Shown piece by piece: positions 1 through 12,091 of a DNA stretch of 64,000 nt. The notes below the pieces were generated by a model. It did no database searches. It had not been told where the DNA came from and worked only from the letters and a program-made list of their open reading frames with translations. The stretch lies in contig NC_053392.1 in assembly GCF_905171765.1 (NCBI RefSeq), positions 499,764,556 through 499,828,555 on the forward strand. Reading direction: 5' to 3'. Every line of letters starts with the position of its first letter. Position 1 is the first letter of the stretch. Source of the DNA: Bufo bufo (taxonomy: Eukaryota > Chordata > Amphibia > Anura > Bufonidae). The translations under genes and the position numbers were made by a program.

Positions 1-1387
1 AAATTAATACACAAAGCGTTATCTATCTAAGGGGTTCCCACACTGTATTCAAAATATTTTACCAATACAATGATCACGTCTACAAACTTGTAATCTTATA
101 AATACATAATTTCATATCCTCTATTTAATCTTTTAGGCTCCTGTGTGTTCAGTGAATGGATCCAGTAGGCCATTCTATTAGAAATGAGCGGATTGATTTT
201 ACCAATTTGGAATGCATCCAGGGTTTCCCAAAAAAATTCTAAATCTAATGAACCAGATTGTTTTTGGGTTCATTTAAGGCAAATCACAGTGAGGACCTCC
301 ACATGCAATCCAGATCTTCCTCCAAAAGGACAAGAGTACTGGATCTCTTAGTATCATGCTTCTCTAAATAAGAGATGCAATGCAAATCTCCTTCTAAAAG
401 AAAAAGAATACTGGATGTTTCAAGAGAACATTGCCCTGAATGGCCTTGGGAGTACTTCTATGGGTGCTCTACCTTTTTAAGGAGATCAGGTGTGCATGAG
501 GAGTCCTTTCTGAGAAACATATATGCAAATTTTAGTATATCACATCTGCTGTTTGTTTTAGTTTTTTTTTTTTTTTTTTTAAAGAAAGCTAATTTGTATA
601 CATATTCAAATTAGCTTTCTTTCCAAAAAATAAAAGAACAGTATGCCTGTCTGAAGACAACAGATGCAAGATACAAAAATTTCAAGGGTTTTCCAGAAAG
701 GCTGAGCAGCGTTGGCTGGACTACAATACTCCTCATGCACACTTGTTTTCCCTAATGGGAAAGAGCACCCCCAAGAGTACCCCCTCAAAGACCATTCAGA
801 TAACAAGGGCAAGTTTCTCTTGAGTCATACAGTACTCATGCAGGAGAACTAGATTGTATATATTATTTCCAGTGGTGTTTTTATCTTCTAAATCTTTCAT
901 CTAAATCTTTTCAGAAAAAATATCAGTTCTGGGAGACCAGAGGCAGGTATATACTACCACTCTTCAGTGCATATTTGATTTAAGTAAAATCATTTTTTTT
1001 TATTTATTTTTTTTATTCTCGGGCACTAAAGAAATTTCAAGAAATTCACCCAATGTTTGTTGATGTCTCCCCCTCTCCTGCGTTGTTGTACCTGATCAAT
1101 TACTTGGAAGTTAACTTCAACTGTAAAATATAATGTTTTTCTTCATGAAAATTATAAGGTAATGGTAGATGTAGGTTTTCCATTCTAATAGTTGATTTAT
1201 GTTTACTTATACAATCGTTGACTGGCTGCAAGGGTACTGACAAACCCAGCGCTGTACGTGTACGATGTGCTGATTGGGTGGGCACAGAAGCTGCATTCAC
1301 TCGATCAATGGCAGGGGCGCATCTGTTACTGACAGTTGGGTCCTTGCTGCAACCGCCAGCTTTGGTGACAGCTCTGATGCTGACAGA
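1..1387. other. Anonymous AT-rich DNA, no gene seen
   Basis: I see no convincing coding sequence here. The short open frames lack codon structure and family motifs. The stretch contains the foldback listed separately (about 400-835), poly-T tracts near 560-580 and 990-1015, and otherwise unrecognised sequence up to the TTAA at 1388. Confidence 0.6.
400..835. repeat. Imperfect foldback (inverted repeat) with a tight central hairpin
   Basis: The left half (about 400-600) reappears inverted in the right half (about 606-835). Shared blocks include GTGTGCATGAGGAG, GGGTGCTCT and a version of CAAGAGAA. The centre is an exact 16-bp stem, AAAGAAAGCTAATTTG at about 582-597, pairing with its complement at about 608-623 around a 10-base loop. 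It follows a long poly-T run. This is typical of a palindromic MITE. I cannot see a clear target duplication, so its class is open. Confidence 0.6.
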
Positions 1388-2559
1388 TTAACCTATTAGA
1401 TGCCAGAGTCAATGCTAAGGGATTTATGGCTCCTCCTCTGACCCCACTGGCTCTCTGCCAACGTTCCGATGGCTGCTAAGGCAGCCCAAAGCCTCAGACA
1501 GGTCTCAGGGCCTGCCAGCTACGGAAGCCTGTGTGCCCATACAGCAGTTTATGACCCCATATGGGGTGTTTCTGTAAACAGCAGAATCAGGGTAATCAAA
1601 ATTCAGGTTTGTTTTGCTATTAACAGAAAAAAAAATTTAAATGGGAAAAAAAACACAAAGTGAAACTTAAAAATTTCATCTACATTTTACTTTAGTTCTT
1701 GTGAAAAATCTAAAGCGTTACAAAATTTCTAAAATGAGTTTTAAATAATTTGAGGTTTGTAGTTTATAAGATGCATATGGGTGGTTTCTATTATGTTATC
1801 CCCTTAAAGTCACTTCGTAACTGAATTGGTCCTTAAAAAGGTGGTTTTTTTAAATATTCTTCAAATTTAAAAAATTTCTTTTAAAATTCTAAGCCTTCTA
1901 ATGTCCTAAAAAGAAAATTAAATAAAATGACATTTACAAAATGATGCCAACATAAAGTAGACATATGGTGAATGTTAATTAATAACTATTTCATGAAGTA
2001 TCACTGTTTTAAAAGCTGAGAAATTCAAATAAAAAAAATTATGAACTCAAATGTACAACATGAATTACAAGGTGTCACAAGAAGACAATGACAGAATGGC
2101 TTGGATAAGTAAAAGCATTCCAAAGTTATTACTAGAGATGGCCTTGCAGTTCGCCCGGCGGTAGTTTCGCGGCAAATTTTGCTAGTTTGCGATTCGCTGA
2201 ACATGCGAACATATGGCAATATTCGCAAGCGCCATATTAATTTGCATAGCTCCAAACTTTGACCTATGACACATCCATCAGGTGGAACAGGACAGCCAAT
2301 TGAAACGTTTCAGTACATGGACACCCCCCCAACTGTATAACAGAACCTGATCTGGCAGCCATTTTACATTATGTGTTTTGCCAGTGTATGGAGAGGTTGC
2401 ATTTTGGAGCAGGGACAGTTAGGGACACCAAATGCCAGTTAATAGGGCCACAAAAGTCCTTTTAAGGACTGGTATAGGTGTGCTATCGATAGCTGTGATA
2501 TAGAGGGGTGTGATATACTTATAATATACTTTTTAACATAGAAATTATATTATAGTGTA

Positions 2560-2766
2560 TTTGTATTGTTCAGCAGTTGTGTGCGGTTCTGCTGCGATTC
2601 CGCAGCTAGATAGAGGGACAAATGCTATTCGAGTAGCTAATTGCAACGGGTGTGATATACCTGTTGCCCCCCAAAAAACTGCTTGAGGGCTGTGATATAC
2701 CTTCTTCCACAAAATCCTGATTGAGGGGTGGGCCACAATCGGGTGGGCCACGACACAGTTAAACAC
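2560..2766. repeat. Start of the 38-bp minisatellite inside the hAT
   Basis: This holds the first units of the same GATTGAGGG / TATACCT array that continues at about 3685-4195. The array is interrupted by roughly 0.85 kb of unrelated sequence. Confidence 0.55.
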
Positions 2767-3600
2767 ACTAGGTGAGTGGTGGGGGAGATGTCCCTACCAC
2801 TGCTACCCTACTCTGGTCCTCTGCCCAGGGACGTCTCCTGGTGGTGGGGACTCCCTGTCCTCGTGCCTAGCCTCACCTCCTGTCTAACCCTGATAAGGTG
2901 ACAGGTGGAGAGAAGCTAGTGTCAGAGTGGCCCCCCAACGGATGACTAGCAAAGAAAGAGAAAAAGAGGTGTCCACTGTATAAAGCCCTCGTGACGGATC
3001 GCCAGGAGGTACAGGGTCCACCTAGTAGGTAAAATACGCAGACAAACACATGCACATGAACACACTGATACGATAATTAATTGATGTAAATATGATACAC
3101 TACAAACCCGACGCGTTTCACCCACAAAGTGGGATCATCAGGGGGTAATACGAGGTAGGTATAATACAGACAAGGAGCCCATAAAAATAAATAAAGCAGG
3201 CCCCGTCCGATAATGATGCGTAATTTAAAATTGCGTTAGAAAATTACGTAAAGACAACAGACCCATACTTAATATAAAGGAGAATAGATAAATCTGTGCC
3301 AAATGGCGGAGTACATACGGTCACTTGGCAGTGGGATTGACGATGGAGTATGACAAACGCATGCAAAATGCAAATCTCTGAAGTCACAGAGGGCACCAAG
3401 TCACAAAATGATAAATTGTGAGAGTCCTCATGAAAGGGCATCAAAGGTAATTACCCCGAACCTTCATAGGTATAGCTGAAAATAACTGCCAATGCAGAGC
3501 GGTCCCACAGGGTATGGCTCCTAAAATATAGAGCTACCAACCATATAGTACATAGCGCCGCCGTCGATATGGAAAAAGGGTCTGAAGCCCTTAAATTTAG
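2767..3600. other. Unclassified insertion within the minisatellite, no gene
   Basis: This block sits between two parts of one minisatellite array and shares nothing with it. It contains CCCGACGCGTTTCACCC and GGGATCATCAGGGGG around 3107-3146, which look like a dispersed-repeat core. No open frame resembles a protein I know. The borders are approximate and I found no terminal repeats or target duplication. Confidence 0.35.
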
Positions 3601-3684
3601 CTATCTAATTATTGAACAGGGTACAATTGCTGGACTTTTTGATTTCTTCATTATTACCCTTATTCTGTATAAGTTGATATCATT

Positions 3685-4195
3685 ACTGCTGGACTTTTAT
3701 ATAACTTCCTCCACCAAATACTGATTGAGGGCTGTGATACACCTGGTTCCACAACATACTGATTGAGGGGTGCTATATACCTGTTTCTGCCAAATACTGA
3801 TTGAGGGGTGCTATATACCTTCTTCCACCAAATACTGATTGAGGGCTGCGATACACCTGCTTCCACAAAATCCTGATTGAGGGGTGCTATAATCCTGTTT
3901 CCATCAAATCCTAATTAAGGGGTACTATATACCTTCCTCCACAAAATACTAATTAAGGGGTACTATTGCTATATACCTTCTTCCACCAAATACTGATTGA
4001 GCGCTGCGATACACCTGCTTCCACAAAATACTGATTGAGGGGTGCCATATATCTGTTTCCGCCAAATACTGATTGAGGGGTGCTATATACCTATTTCCGC
4101 CAAATACTGATTGAGGCGTGCTATTGCTATATACCTTGTTCCACCAAATACTGATTGAGGGCCGCAATACACCTGGTTCCACAAAATACTGCTCT
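3685..4195. repeat. Minisatellite, about 38-bp unit, roughly a dozen copies
   Basis: Units follow the pattern TACTGATTGAGGGGTGCTAT, then ATACC and a TTCCNCCAAA tail. Some units carry a short GCTATTG insertion. Because 38 is not a multiple of 3, the array throws up repetitive spurious open frames on the - strand. It lies just upstream of the hAT transposase frame. Confidence 0.85.
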
Positions 4196-4316
4196 TCTCT
4201 ATGGAATTAAGCAGTATTCATTTAGAAAATGACAGCCAGGCAGAGGAAGAGGCAGACCGTTCCGCAGGGATGGTAGGGGTTGGGCAGGTGCATGAGGTCA
4301 GAGCCTAAGTGGGAAG

Positions 4317-7300
4317 ATGGAGAAGGCGTGTGCGATAACTTCAAAGGGCGCACCAGAGTTGGTTGAGTTGCTCACTCAGCCTTCCGCTTATGCACCCTCC
4401 TCATCCTCTGTATCTGCACCCTCCTCATTCTCTGCTGTGTGCACCCCCAAATACATCACTACCACCACCACCATAGCCCCTCCACTCGAGTCAGAGGAAT
4501 TATTTTCCCATCCATTCCCAGACCTTACCAATGCACAGCCATTCTTGGCATCGGATGAGGAAGAGGAAGAGGAGGTAGCAACGGCCGCCACCCAGCGGTC
4601 TGACGACAGTATCCAGATCTGCCCAAGAAGGGTGGTCCCCGCTGTTTCTGTCTACTCCGAGATCTCTAATGTCAGTGGTGGTGAAGGTGACAATGATGAC
4701 ATGTCGATGGACGTCACGTGGGTGCCACAAGAGGAAGAGGAGGGGAGTTCAGAGGGACAGACGGAGCAGCAGATAGGGAGGAGAAGCAGGCAGAACTCCT
4801 AGTGCACAGGAGGCAAAAAGCAGACTGCAAATGTATCTGGAGCGAGCCATCCACCATGCACGGTCACATCTTGCGCTCCCAGGACGCCGGCACATGGCTT
4901 CGCAGTGTGGGCTTTTTTTAACGTGTCAGCTGCTGATAATAGTGTTGTCATCTGCAGCCTGTGCTATTAACGCATAAGTCGTGGTAAGCCCAACACTCAC
5001 CTAGGGATGACCGCCTTAAGAAGACACCTTGGCATCCCATCACCGAGCCCAGTGGGAGCAACGCCGTCAGAACCTACAAAGCCACACTCCCGGCGCTCCA
5101 CGTCCTGCCTCTTCTCCTTCTCCTCTCTCCTCCCATTTGTCTTCCACTCCACCTTCCACTGTGCCGTCGTCGTGTTCATCTGGCACAAGGCAGGTTTCCA
5201 TTGCCCAAATGTTCGAGCGTAAAAACATTATGACGCTGGATAATCCTTTTGCCCAACGGCTGACCGCTGGCTTGTCGGAACTGATAGCCCGCCAACTACT
5301 GCCATATAAATTGGTGGACTCCGAGGCCTTTAGAAAATTTGTGGCCATTGGGACACCTCAATGGAAGGTCCCCGGAAGGAAATATTTCTCCCAGAAGGAC
5401 ATCCCTGAACTATATGGCCACGTTCAGCGGCAAGTTAATATATCTCTGGCACACAGTGTTGGTGCCAAGATACATCTGACTACAGACACGTGGTCTAGCA
5501 AACAGGGGCAGGGAAGGTACATACATAACTTTTACTGCCCACTGGGTCAACCTTCTGATTGCCGTCAAGCATGTAACCCGTGGCACCCATGTGGATCTGG
5601 TGTTATCACCACAGATTGCATGCAGGCCTTCTTCTTCTCCTCCTACTCCATCCTCAGTCTCCTCCTCGGCTGACTCCTCCTTTTCCAGTGCTACCGCCTC
5701 TTGTGCTGCACCCCCCAAGCTCCCCAGAACCTATTCAACGTGCCAAGTGAGACGTTGCCATGCTGTGCTGCGGCTGTTGTGCCTGGAAGCCAAGAGCCAC
5801 ACCGGTCCTGCACTCCTTTCAGCTCTGCGGTCACAGGCCGATCAGTGGCTAACCCGGCTCAATTTGACAGTTGGTAAAGTGGTGTGCGACAACGGTGCCT
5901 ATCTCCTGAGTGTGCTGAAACAGGGCAAAATGACACACGTGCTGTGCATGGCACATGTCCTGAACTTATTCGTGCAGCGATTCGTTGCCAAATACCCTGG
6001 GGTCCAGAACGTCTTGCAGCAGGCCTGGAAAATCTCTGGCCATTTTAGATCTTACACAGCCATGGCTCGCCTTGCTGACGTTCAGCGGCAACACCACTTG
6101 CCCTTCAGACATCTGATTTGTGACAGCCCGACACGCTGGAACTCCACCTTGTATATGCTTGATATGCTGCTCCAGCAGAAACGTGCCGTTAACGACTACC
6201 TGTACTAACTCTGCAGCAAGACAGGTTCTGGGAAGCTTGGTTTCTTTTCACTGCGACAGTGGCTGCTCATGCGCGACGCCTGCAGACTTCTGCGGCCATT
6301 TGATGAGATCACCAAACTGGTCAGTCTCAGCCAGGGCGCCATCAGTGACACCATACCTTACACCTTCTTTCTGGAGCGTGCATTGCGTCGTGTCATTGAT
6401 CAAGCCGTCGTGTCATTGATCAAGCCGTCGATGAGCAGGAGCTGGAAGATGAGGAAGTCGCAATGCTGAATGAATTCCCAGAGGGGGCTACTCCATCTGA
6501 GACAAGTCAGCAGGAGTCTGAAGAGGAGTCAGAGGAGGATGGTGGCTGGGGTGAGGAGGAGGAGCAAGAAGAGCAGGCTTTAAACTTTTCGGGGATCCCT
6601 GGTGTTGTTCGTGGCTGGGGGGAGGAGACCGAGGATGACATTCTCTTAGCAGATGAGCAGGAGCCAGGGCACTCCACTACTTCCAATTTAGTGCAAATGG
6701 GGGCCTTCATGCTCCAGTGTTTGAAGAGGGACCGCGGTATAAAAAGCATAAAGGTCAAGGACCTGTACTGGGTGGCAACGTACTTAGACCCCCGGTACAA
6801 ACACAAAATGGCGGACATGTTACCAGCATCACAGAGGGCTGTCAGAATTCAGAATTTCTAGGCCTTGCTGTTAGAGATGCTGCATTCTGCCATTGCGGGC
6901 ACTAGCAGAGGAATTTCCACCCACAGCGAAACAGGTGCGGGTACCAATCCTACCGCGCTTGCAAAAAGAGGGTGGTTTGAAGATGTGTTTTTCACTTCGG
7001 ATATGAGATCATTCTTGCATACAACCCATCGACAGCCACCCTCCGGATCCAGCCTCAGGGAACGCCTAGACCGACAGGTGTCCGACTATATCGGGTTAAT
7101 TGCCAATATGGACGCTATGAGAAGCGAGGAACCCCTGGACTACTGGGTGTGCAGGCTTGACCTGTGGCCAGAGCTGGCACAATTTGACATGGAACTCTTG
7201 GATTGCCCCTCATTGAGTTTCCTGTTCGAAAGGACGTTCAGTGCATCAGGGGGGATCGTGACCGATAAGCAAACTCGCCTAGCTCACGTCAGTGTGGAGT

Positions 7301-7371
7301 ACCTCACATTTTTAAAAATGAATGAGGCATGGATCTCTGAGGAATTCAACACCTGTGATGACCACGTGTAA
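4317..7371 (+). pseudogene. hAT transposase, BED-finger type, broken by frameshifts and stops
   Basis: The product would cut and paste the surrounding hAT. Five main open pieces follow in order: 4317-4802 (acidic, Ser-rich N-terminus with Glu runs), 5029-5673, 5591-6208, 6463-6861 and 6865-7371. A BED-type zinc finger is visible at about 4900-5045 (CSLC, then LRRHL and SHH) but its frame is broken and it has a stop. Piece 5029-5673 has the hAT core start (TTDTWSSKQGQG). Piece 5591-6208 contains VVCDNGAYLLSVL, which should hold a catalytic Asp, and CDSPTRWNST. Piece 6865-7371 is the C-terminal dimerisation region (EEPLDYWVCRLDLWPELAQ, then FSASGGIVTDKQTRL). A 21-bp tandem duplication lies at about 6388-6430. 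At least four frame breaks make it inactive. Confidence 0.85.
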
Positions 7372-7479
7372 TTGAATTTCCTCATGGCAGCCCACACATA
7401 TCCGCCACCACCCAGAACAACGAATGGTCCTTGCCTTATGTTTATACAGTGGCATAAAAGGCCTTTTATGTCAGGTGAA

Positions 7480-7710
7480 TGCCTAAGTTTTGGGGCCTGT
7501 ACTGGCCGACAGTTAAATATTTATCCTGTGACCGCCTAATGTACCTCCAGCCACAGAATCAAAAGTTCTTTGCTGTCAGGTGAATGTCTATTGCCTAATT
7601 TTTAGGTCCTGTACTGGCCGACAGTTACATATTTATCCTGTGACCGCCTAATGTACCATCAGCCACATAATCTAAAGTTCTTTGCTGTCAGGTGAATGCC
7701 TATTCAGGGC
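7480..7710 (+). repeat. hAT 3' subterminal tandem repeat, about three copies
   Basis: A unit of roughly 100 bp repeats: GGCCTGTACTGGCCGACAGT, then a CCTGTGACCGCCTAATGTAC block and TTCTTTGCTGTCAGGTGAAT. It recurs at 12110-12330 in the same hAT. Inverted, diverged versions lie at 62270-62850 beside the hAT at the window's right edge. Such arrays near transposon ends are plausible transposase-binding sites; that role is inference. Confidence 0.75.
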
Positions 7711-8078
7711 CATTTCTAGAGCCGGGCGAGGGGTGCCACCGCACAGGGCACATCACATCAATAAGCAAAAGGGGGCGCTGGTCACTGGTGTTTACAGCTG
7801 ATCAGAAGCAGGGCCAGGACGCAACTAATGAGCACTTCTATTGTGGAAGCGCTCATTAGTAAAGGAGGCTGAAGGAACAGTGAGTACAGCGCTCCCAGCA
7901 CTAGCTGTACTTATTGCACATATGCTGAAAGTATGGTTAATAATTCCAATGTGCGAAGGGAACGGGCTGAGTGAAACCAGAAGTGTTTTTATTGAACATT
8001 TTCTGCAAGACAAAATGACATGACCTTGAGTGTAAGAGGCAGGATGGTAACAGTCTATCCTGTCCACACATATTAATA
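7711..8078. other. No gene; short shared repeat motif
   Basis: There is no coding signal. The block GAAGCGCTCATTAGTAA near 7845-7861 recurs just before the Harbinger MITE at 58438, so this is dispersed repeat DNA. The segment 8003-8065 forms an inverted repeat with 11164-11227. Confidence 0.5.
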
Positions 8079-8080
8079 TA

Positions 8081-9130
8081 CACTCACCTAAAGAATTATT
8101 AGGAACACCTGTTCTATTTCTCATTAATGCAATTATCTAGTCAACCAATCACATGGCAGTTGCTTCAATGCATTTAGGGGGGTGGTCCTGGTCAAGACAA
8201 TCTCCTGAACTCCAAACTGAATGTCAGAATGGGAAAGAAAGGTGATTTAAGCAATTTTGAGCGTGGCATGGTTGTTGGTGCCAGACGGGCCGGTCTGAGT
8301 ATTTCACAATCTGCTCAGTTACTGGGATTTTCACGCACAACCATTTCTAGGGTTTACAAAGAATGGTGTGAAAAGGGAAAAACATCCAGTATGCGGCAGT
8401 CCTGTGGGAAAAAATGCCTTGTAGATGCTAGAGGTCAGAGGAGAATGGGCCGACTGATTCAAGCTGATAGAAGAGCAACGTTGACTGAAATAACCACTCG
8501 TTACAACCGAGGTATGCAGCAAAGCATTTGTGAAGCCACAACACGCATAACCTTGAGCCGGATGGGCTACAACAGCAGAAGACCCCACCAGGTACCACTC
8601 ATCTCCACTACAAATAGGAAAAAGAGGCTACAATTTGCACGAGCTCACCAAAATTGGACTGTTGAAGACTGGAATAATGTTGCCTAGTCTGATGAGTCTC
8701 GATTTCTGTTGAGACATTCAAATGGTAGAGTCCGAATTTGGCGTAAACAGAATGAGAACATGTATCCATCCTCTGATGGCTACTTCCAGCAGGATAATGC
8801 ACCATGTCACAAAGCTCGAATCATTTCAAATTGGTTTCTTGAACATGACAATGAGTTCACTGTACTAAAATGGCCCCCACAGTCACCAGATCTCAACCCA
8901 ATAGAGCATCTTTGAGATGTGGTGGAACGGGAGCTTCGTGCCCTGGATGTGCATCCCTCAAATCTCCATCAACTGCAAGATGCTATCCTATCAATATGGG
9001 CCAACATTTCTAAAGAATGCTATCAGCACCTTGTTGAATCAATGCCACATAGAATTAAGGCAGTTTTGAAGGCAAAAGGGGGTTCAACACCGTATTAGTA
9101 TGGTGTTCCTAATAATTCTTTAGGTGAGTG
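8081..9130 (+). mobile_element. Tc1/mariner element, copy A
   Basis: The element is bounded by TA dinucleotides (8079-8080, 9131-9132) and has inverted ends CACTCACCTAAAGAATTATT / AATAATTCTTTAGGTGAGTG. Its length is 1050 bp. It encodes a broken transposase on +. It is almost identical to copy B, which lies 130 bp away in the opposite orientation, so together they form a roughly 2.2 kb palindrome. Confidence 0.92.
8229..9098 (+). pseudogene. Tc1 transposase, copy A, two in-frame stops
   Basis: The N-terminal helix-turn-helix part begins MGKKGDLSNFERGMVVGARR and continues with SQLLGFSRTTISRVYKEW-type sequence. Position 8685 has TAG where the open copy at 44393 has TGG (VAWSDESRF), and position 8913 has TGA for TGG (HLWDVVE). 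The catalytic landmarks otherwise remain: Asp in the WSDESRF region, Asp in QQDNAPCH and Glu in DLNPIEH. As in copies B and D, about 50 residues normally found between the first and second catalytic Asp are missing. Confidence 0.9.
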
Positions 9131-9263
9131 TATATGATTATACTGCACTATTTGCTTATTGTGACGCAGGTTCAGTAATAACAGAGCTGCACACGATAAT
9201 TATTATATCTTATAAGAAGGCTACATCTGTTAATGTTAATGTCATATTGAATAGATAGATGTA

Positions 9264-10312
9264 CACTCACCTAAAGAATTATTAGGAACACCATACTAAT
9301 ATGGTGTTGGACCCCCTTTTGCCTTCAGAACTGCCTTAATTCTACGTGTCATTGATTCCACAAGGTGCTGATAGCATTCTTTAGAAATGTTGGCCCATAT
9401 TGATAGGATAGCATCTTGCAGTTGATGGAGATTTGAGGGATGCACATCCAGGGCACGAAGCTCCCGTTCCACCACATCCCAAAGATGCTCTATTGGGTTG
9501 AGATCTGGTGACTGTGGGGGCCATTTTAGTACAGTGAACTCATTGTCATGTTCAAGAAACCAATTTGAAATGATTCGAGCTTTGTGACATGGTGCATTAT
9601 CCTGCTGGAAGTAGCCATCAGAGGATGGATACATGTTCTCATTCTGTTTACGCCAAATTCGGACTCTACCATTTGAATGTCTCAACAGAAATCGAGACTC
9701 ATCAGACTAGGCAACATTATTCCAGTCTTCAACAGTCCAATTTTGGTGAGCTCGTGCAAATTGTAGCCTCTTTTTCCTTTTTGTAGTCGAGATGAGTGGT
9801 ACCCGGTGGGGTCTTCTGCTGTTATAGCCCATCCGCCTCAAGGTTGCGCGTGTTGTGGCTTCACAAATGCTTTGCTGCATACCTCGGTTGTAACAAGTGG
9901 TTATTTCAGTCAACGTTGCTCTTCTATCAGCTTGAATCAGTCGGCCCATTCTCCTCTGACCTCTAGCATCCACAAGGCATTTTTGCCCACAGGACTGCCG
10001 CATACTGGATGTTTTTCCCTTTTCACACCATTCTTTGTAAACCCTAGAAATGGTTGTGCGTGAAAATCCCAGTAACTGAGCAGATTGTGAAATACTCAGA
10101 CCGGCCCGTCTGGCACCAACAACCATGCCACGCTCAAAATTGCTTAAATCACCTTTCTTTCCCATTCTGACATTCAGTTTGGAGTTCAGGAGATTGTCTT
10201 GACCAGGACCACCCCCCTAAATGCATTGAAGCAACTGCCATGTGATTGGTTGACTAGATAATTGCATTAATGAGAAATAGAACAGGTGTTCCTAATAATT
10301 CTTTAGGTGAGT
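9264..10312 (-). mobile_element. Tc1/mariner element, copy B, inverted relative to copy A
   Basis: The left end CACTCACCTAAAGAATTATT at 9264 follows a TA at 9262-9263. The right end TTTAGGTGAGT reaches about 10312, where the expected TA is not preserved. The sequence is the near-perfect reverse complement of copy A, and the 131 bp between the two copies belong to neither. Confidence 0.9.
9296..10165 (-). pseudogene. Tc1 transposase, copy B, single amber stop
   Basis: Two open pieces, 10165-9707 and 9685-9296, are separated by one TAG at the same Trp codon that is TAG in copy A (VA*SDESRF). The second stop of copy A is absent (HLWDVVE is intact). It ends GGPTPY. The shared stop indicates that copies A and B descend from one already defective source or from each other. 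Like copies A and D, it has the internal deletion between the first two catalytic residues. Confidence 0.9.
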
Positions 10313-11163
10313 TGCATACTCCCCTCTCTGCTTCTCCTCCAGAAGACATCGCTCTTGGTTTAGCGCTGTGTCCTGGCGCCAGTGCTACACTATCCTGACA
10401 TGACACAGCGCCAGGTCATAGTATGCTCCTATGTGCAATACGTCCTGGAGCTGTGCGCTGCCAAGACATAGTGCAGCACTAGTGCCGCCACAGTATCTCC
10501 CCTCATACACTGAGCACCCGCATCCTCCACAGCATCCCCCCTCATGCATTGAGCACCCCATCCTCCACAGCATCTCCCCTTATACACTGAACACCCCCAT
10601 CCTTCACAGCATCTCCCCTCATACACTGAACACCCCCATCCTCCACAGCATCTCCCCTCATACACTGAGCACCCCCATCCTCCACAATATCTCCCCTCAT
10701 ACACTGAGCACCCCCATCCTCCACAGCATCTCCTCTTATACACTGAACACCCACATCTTCCACAGCATCTCCCCTCATACACTGAGCATGTTGTAGATGT
10801 CGCAGGGAGGACAGTTCCTCAAGTAATTATTTTACAAATTAACCTTGGCTCCCTATGGTTATTGGAAGATGAGTAAGAGAATAGGTTCTCATACTAAAGT
10901 CTGCGTATGTCAGGGATGACATCAAATTTTGTGGAGGAGAGTGTAAGGTATGTAAAAAACTAGGCACCCCATAAAAATAAAGTAATATAGATAACCTTTC
11001 CAGCTTCAACAATCACAGGAAACTGGCTGGAATAATTAGAAAAGACAAATTCACAACATTTCTTTAAATAACCAGTAGATGGCAGCAGAGTGTTTAAAGC
11101 CTGAATACAAGCACAGTTCCTAATAACATAGGCACTTTAAAATACAGATCTCTAGTTCCTAGG
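10313..11163. other. No gene; minisatellite-bearing repeat DNA
   Basis: Apart from the 39-bp minisatellite (10487-10788), this holds only a block around 10360-10470 (GTCATAGTATGCTCCTATGT) that resembles 45850-45900. It looks like dispersed repeat. All long open frames here are products of the minisatellite. Confidence 0.5.
10487..10788. repeat. 39-bp minisatellite, about 7.5 copies
   Basis: The unit reads CCTCCACAGCATCTCCCCTC followed by ATACACTGAGCACCCCCAT. Because 39 is a multiple of 3, each frame stays open over the array and gives three overlapping 78-121-codon frames with a 13-residue period (for example CSVYEGRCCGGWG on -). These are artefacts of the repeat, with no start context or flanking coding sequence. 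Confidence 0.9.
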
Positions 11164-11418
11164 GGACAGAATAGACTGTTACCATCCTGCCTCTTACACT
11201 CAAGGTCATGTAATTTTTTCTTGCAGGTAAGAGAACACACATTAAGAGTAATAAACAGGGTGAAATGATTATATTCAGGTCCCTGTAATCAGCTAAAGCT
11301 GCTGGTAATACAGTGTAAGTAGATAACACACTGCATAAATGTTAGTGAAGTACACAGACATGTCACATGGTACTAATGCATAGTGAATGCGATTGTTATA
11401 GGAGCTGATGCCCATATA

Positions 11419-12091
11419 CACTCACCTAAAGAATTATTAGGAACACCTGTTCTATTTCTCATTAATGCAATTATCTAGTCAACCAATATCATTGCAGTTG
11501 CTTCAATGCATTTAGGGGGGTGGTCCTGGACAAGACAATCTCCTGAACTCCAAACTGAATGTCAGAATGGGAAAGAAAGGTGATTTAAGCAATTTTGAGC
11601 GTGGCATGGTTGTTGGTGCCAGACGGGCCGGTCTGAGTATTTCACAATCTGCTCAGTTACTGGGATTTTCACGCACAACCATTTCTAGGGTTTACAAAGA
11701 ATGGTGTGAAAAGGGAAAAACATCCAGTATGCGGCAGTCCTGTGGGCAAAAATGCCTTGTGGATGCTAGAGGTCAGAGGAGAATGGGCTGACTGATTCAA
11801 GCTGATAGAAGAGCAACGTTGACTGAAATAACCACTCGTTACAACCGAGGTATGCAGCTAAGCATTTGTGAAGCCACAACACGCACAACCTTGAGCCGGA
11901 TGGGCTACAACAGCAGAAGACCCCACCGGGTACCACTCATCTCGACTACAAATAGGAAAAAGAGGCTACAATTTGCACAAGCTCACCAAAATTGGACTGT
12001 TGAAGACTAGAAAATTGTTGCCTACTCTGATGAGTCTCGATTTCTGTTGAGACATTCAAATGGTAGAGTCCGAATTTGGCGTAAACAGAAT
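11419..12091 (+). mobile_element. Tc1/mariner element, copy C, 3'-truncated, broken transposase
   Basis: The 5' end CACTCACCTAAAGAATTATT follows TA (11417-11418). The transposase frame starts at 11567 with MGKKGDLSNFERG. It has TGA for CGA at about 11789 and TAG for TGG at about 12008. Similarity stops at 12091 just after the RVRIWRKQN codons, where hAT 3' sequence begins. That breakpoint falls at the site of the internal deletion shared by copies A, B and D. Confidence 0.88.

Larger units (their letters stand above)
8003..11227. repeat. Distant inverted repeat (about 62-bp arms) around the Tc1 pair
   Basis: Bases 8003-8065 and 11164-11227 are close reverse complements (shared core ATGACCTTGAGTGTAAGAGG and the following CAGGATGGTAACAGTCTAT). 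The similarity stops abruptly outside the arms. The two Tc1 copies and the 39-bp minisatellite lie between them. They may be the arms of an older foldback element into which the Tc1 copies inserted. Confidence 0.65.

Noticed and set aside
3660..4182. Repetitive - strand frames with QPSISIWWKKVY-like units
   Set aside because: This is translation of the 38-bp minisatellite. The unit is not a multiple of three, so no stable repeated protein results.
3650..4200. CRISPR-like array
   Set aside because: The units are contiguous and variable, without unique spacers, and the surrounding DNA is eukaryotic transposon sequence.
10429..10796. Overlapping 121- and 117-codon frames on opposite strands, Cys/Gly-rich on -
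   Set aside because: They are produced by the 39-bp minisatellite, whose length is a multiple of three. The periodicity is exact, frames are open on both strands, and no flanking coding sequence exists.
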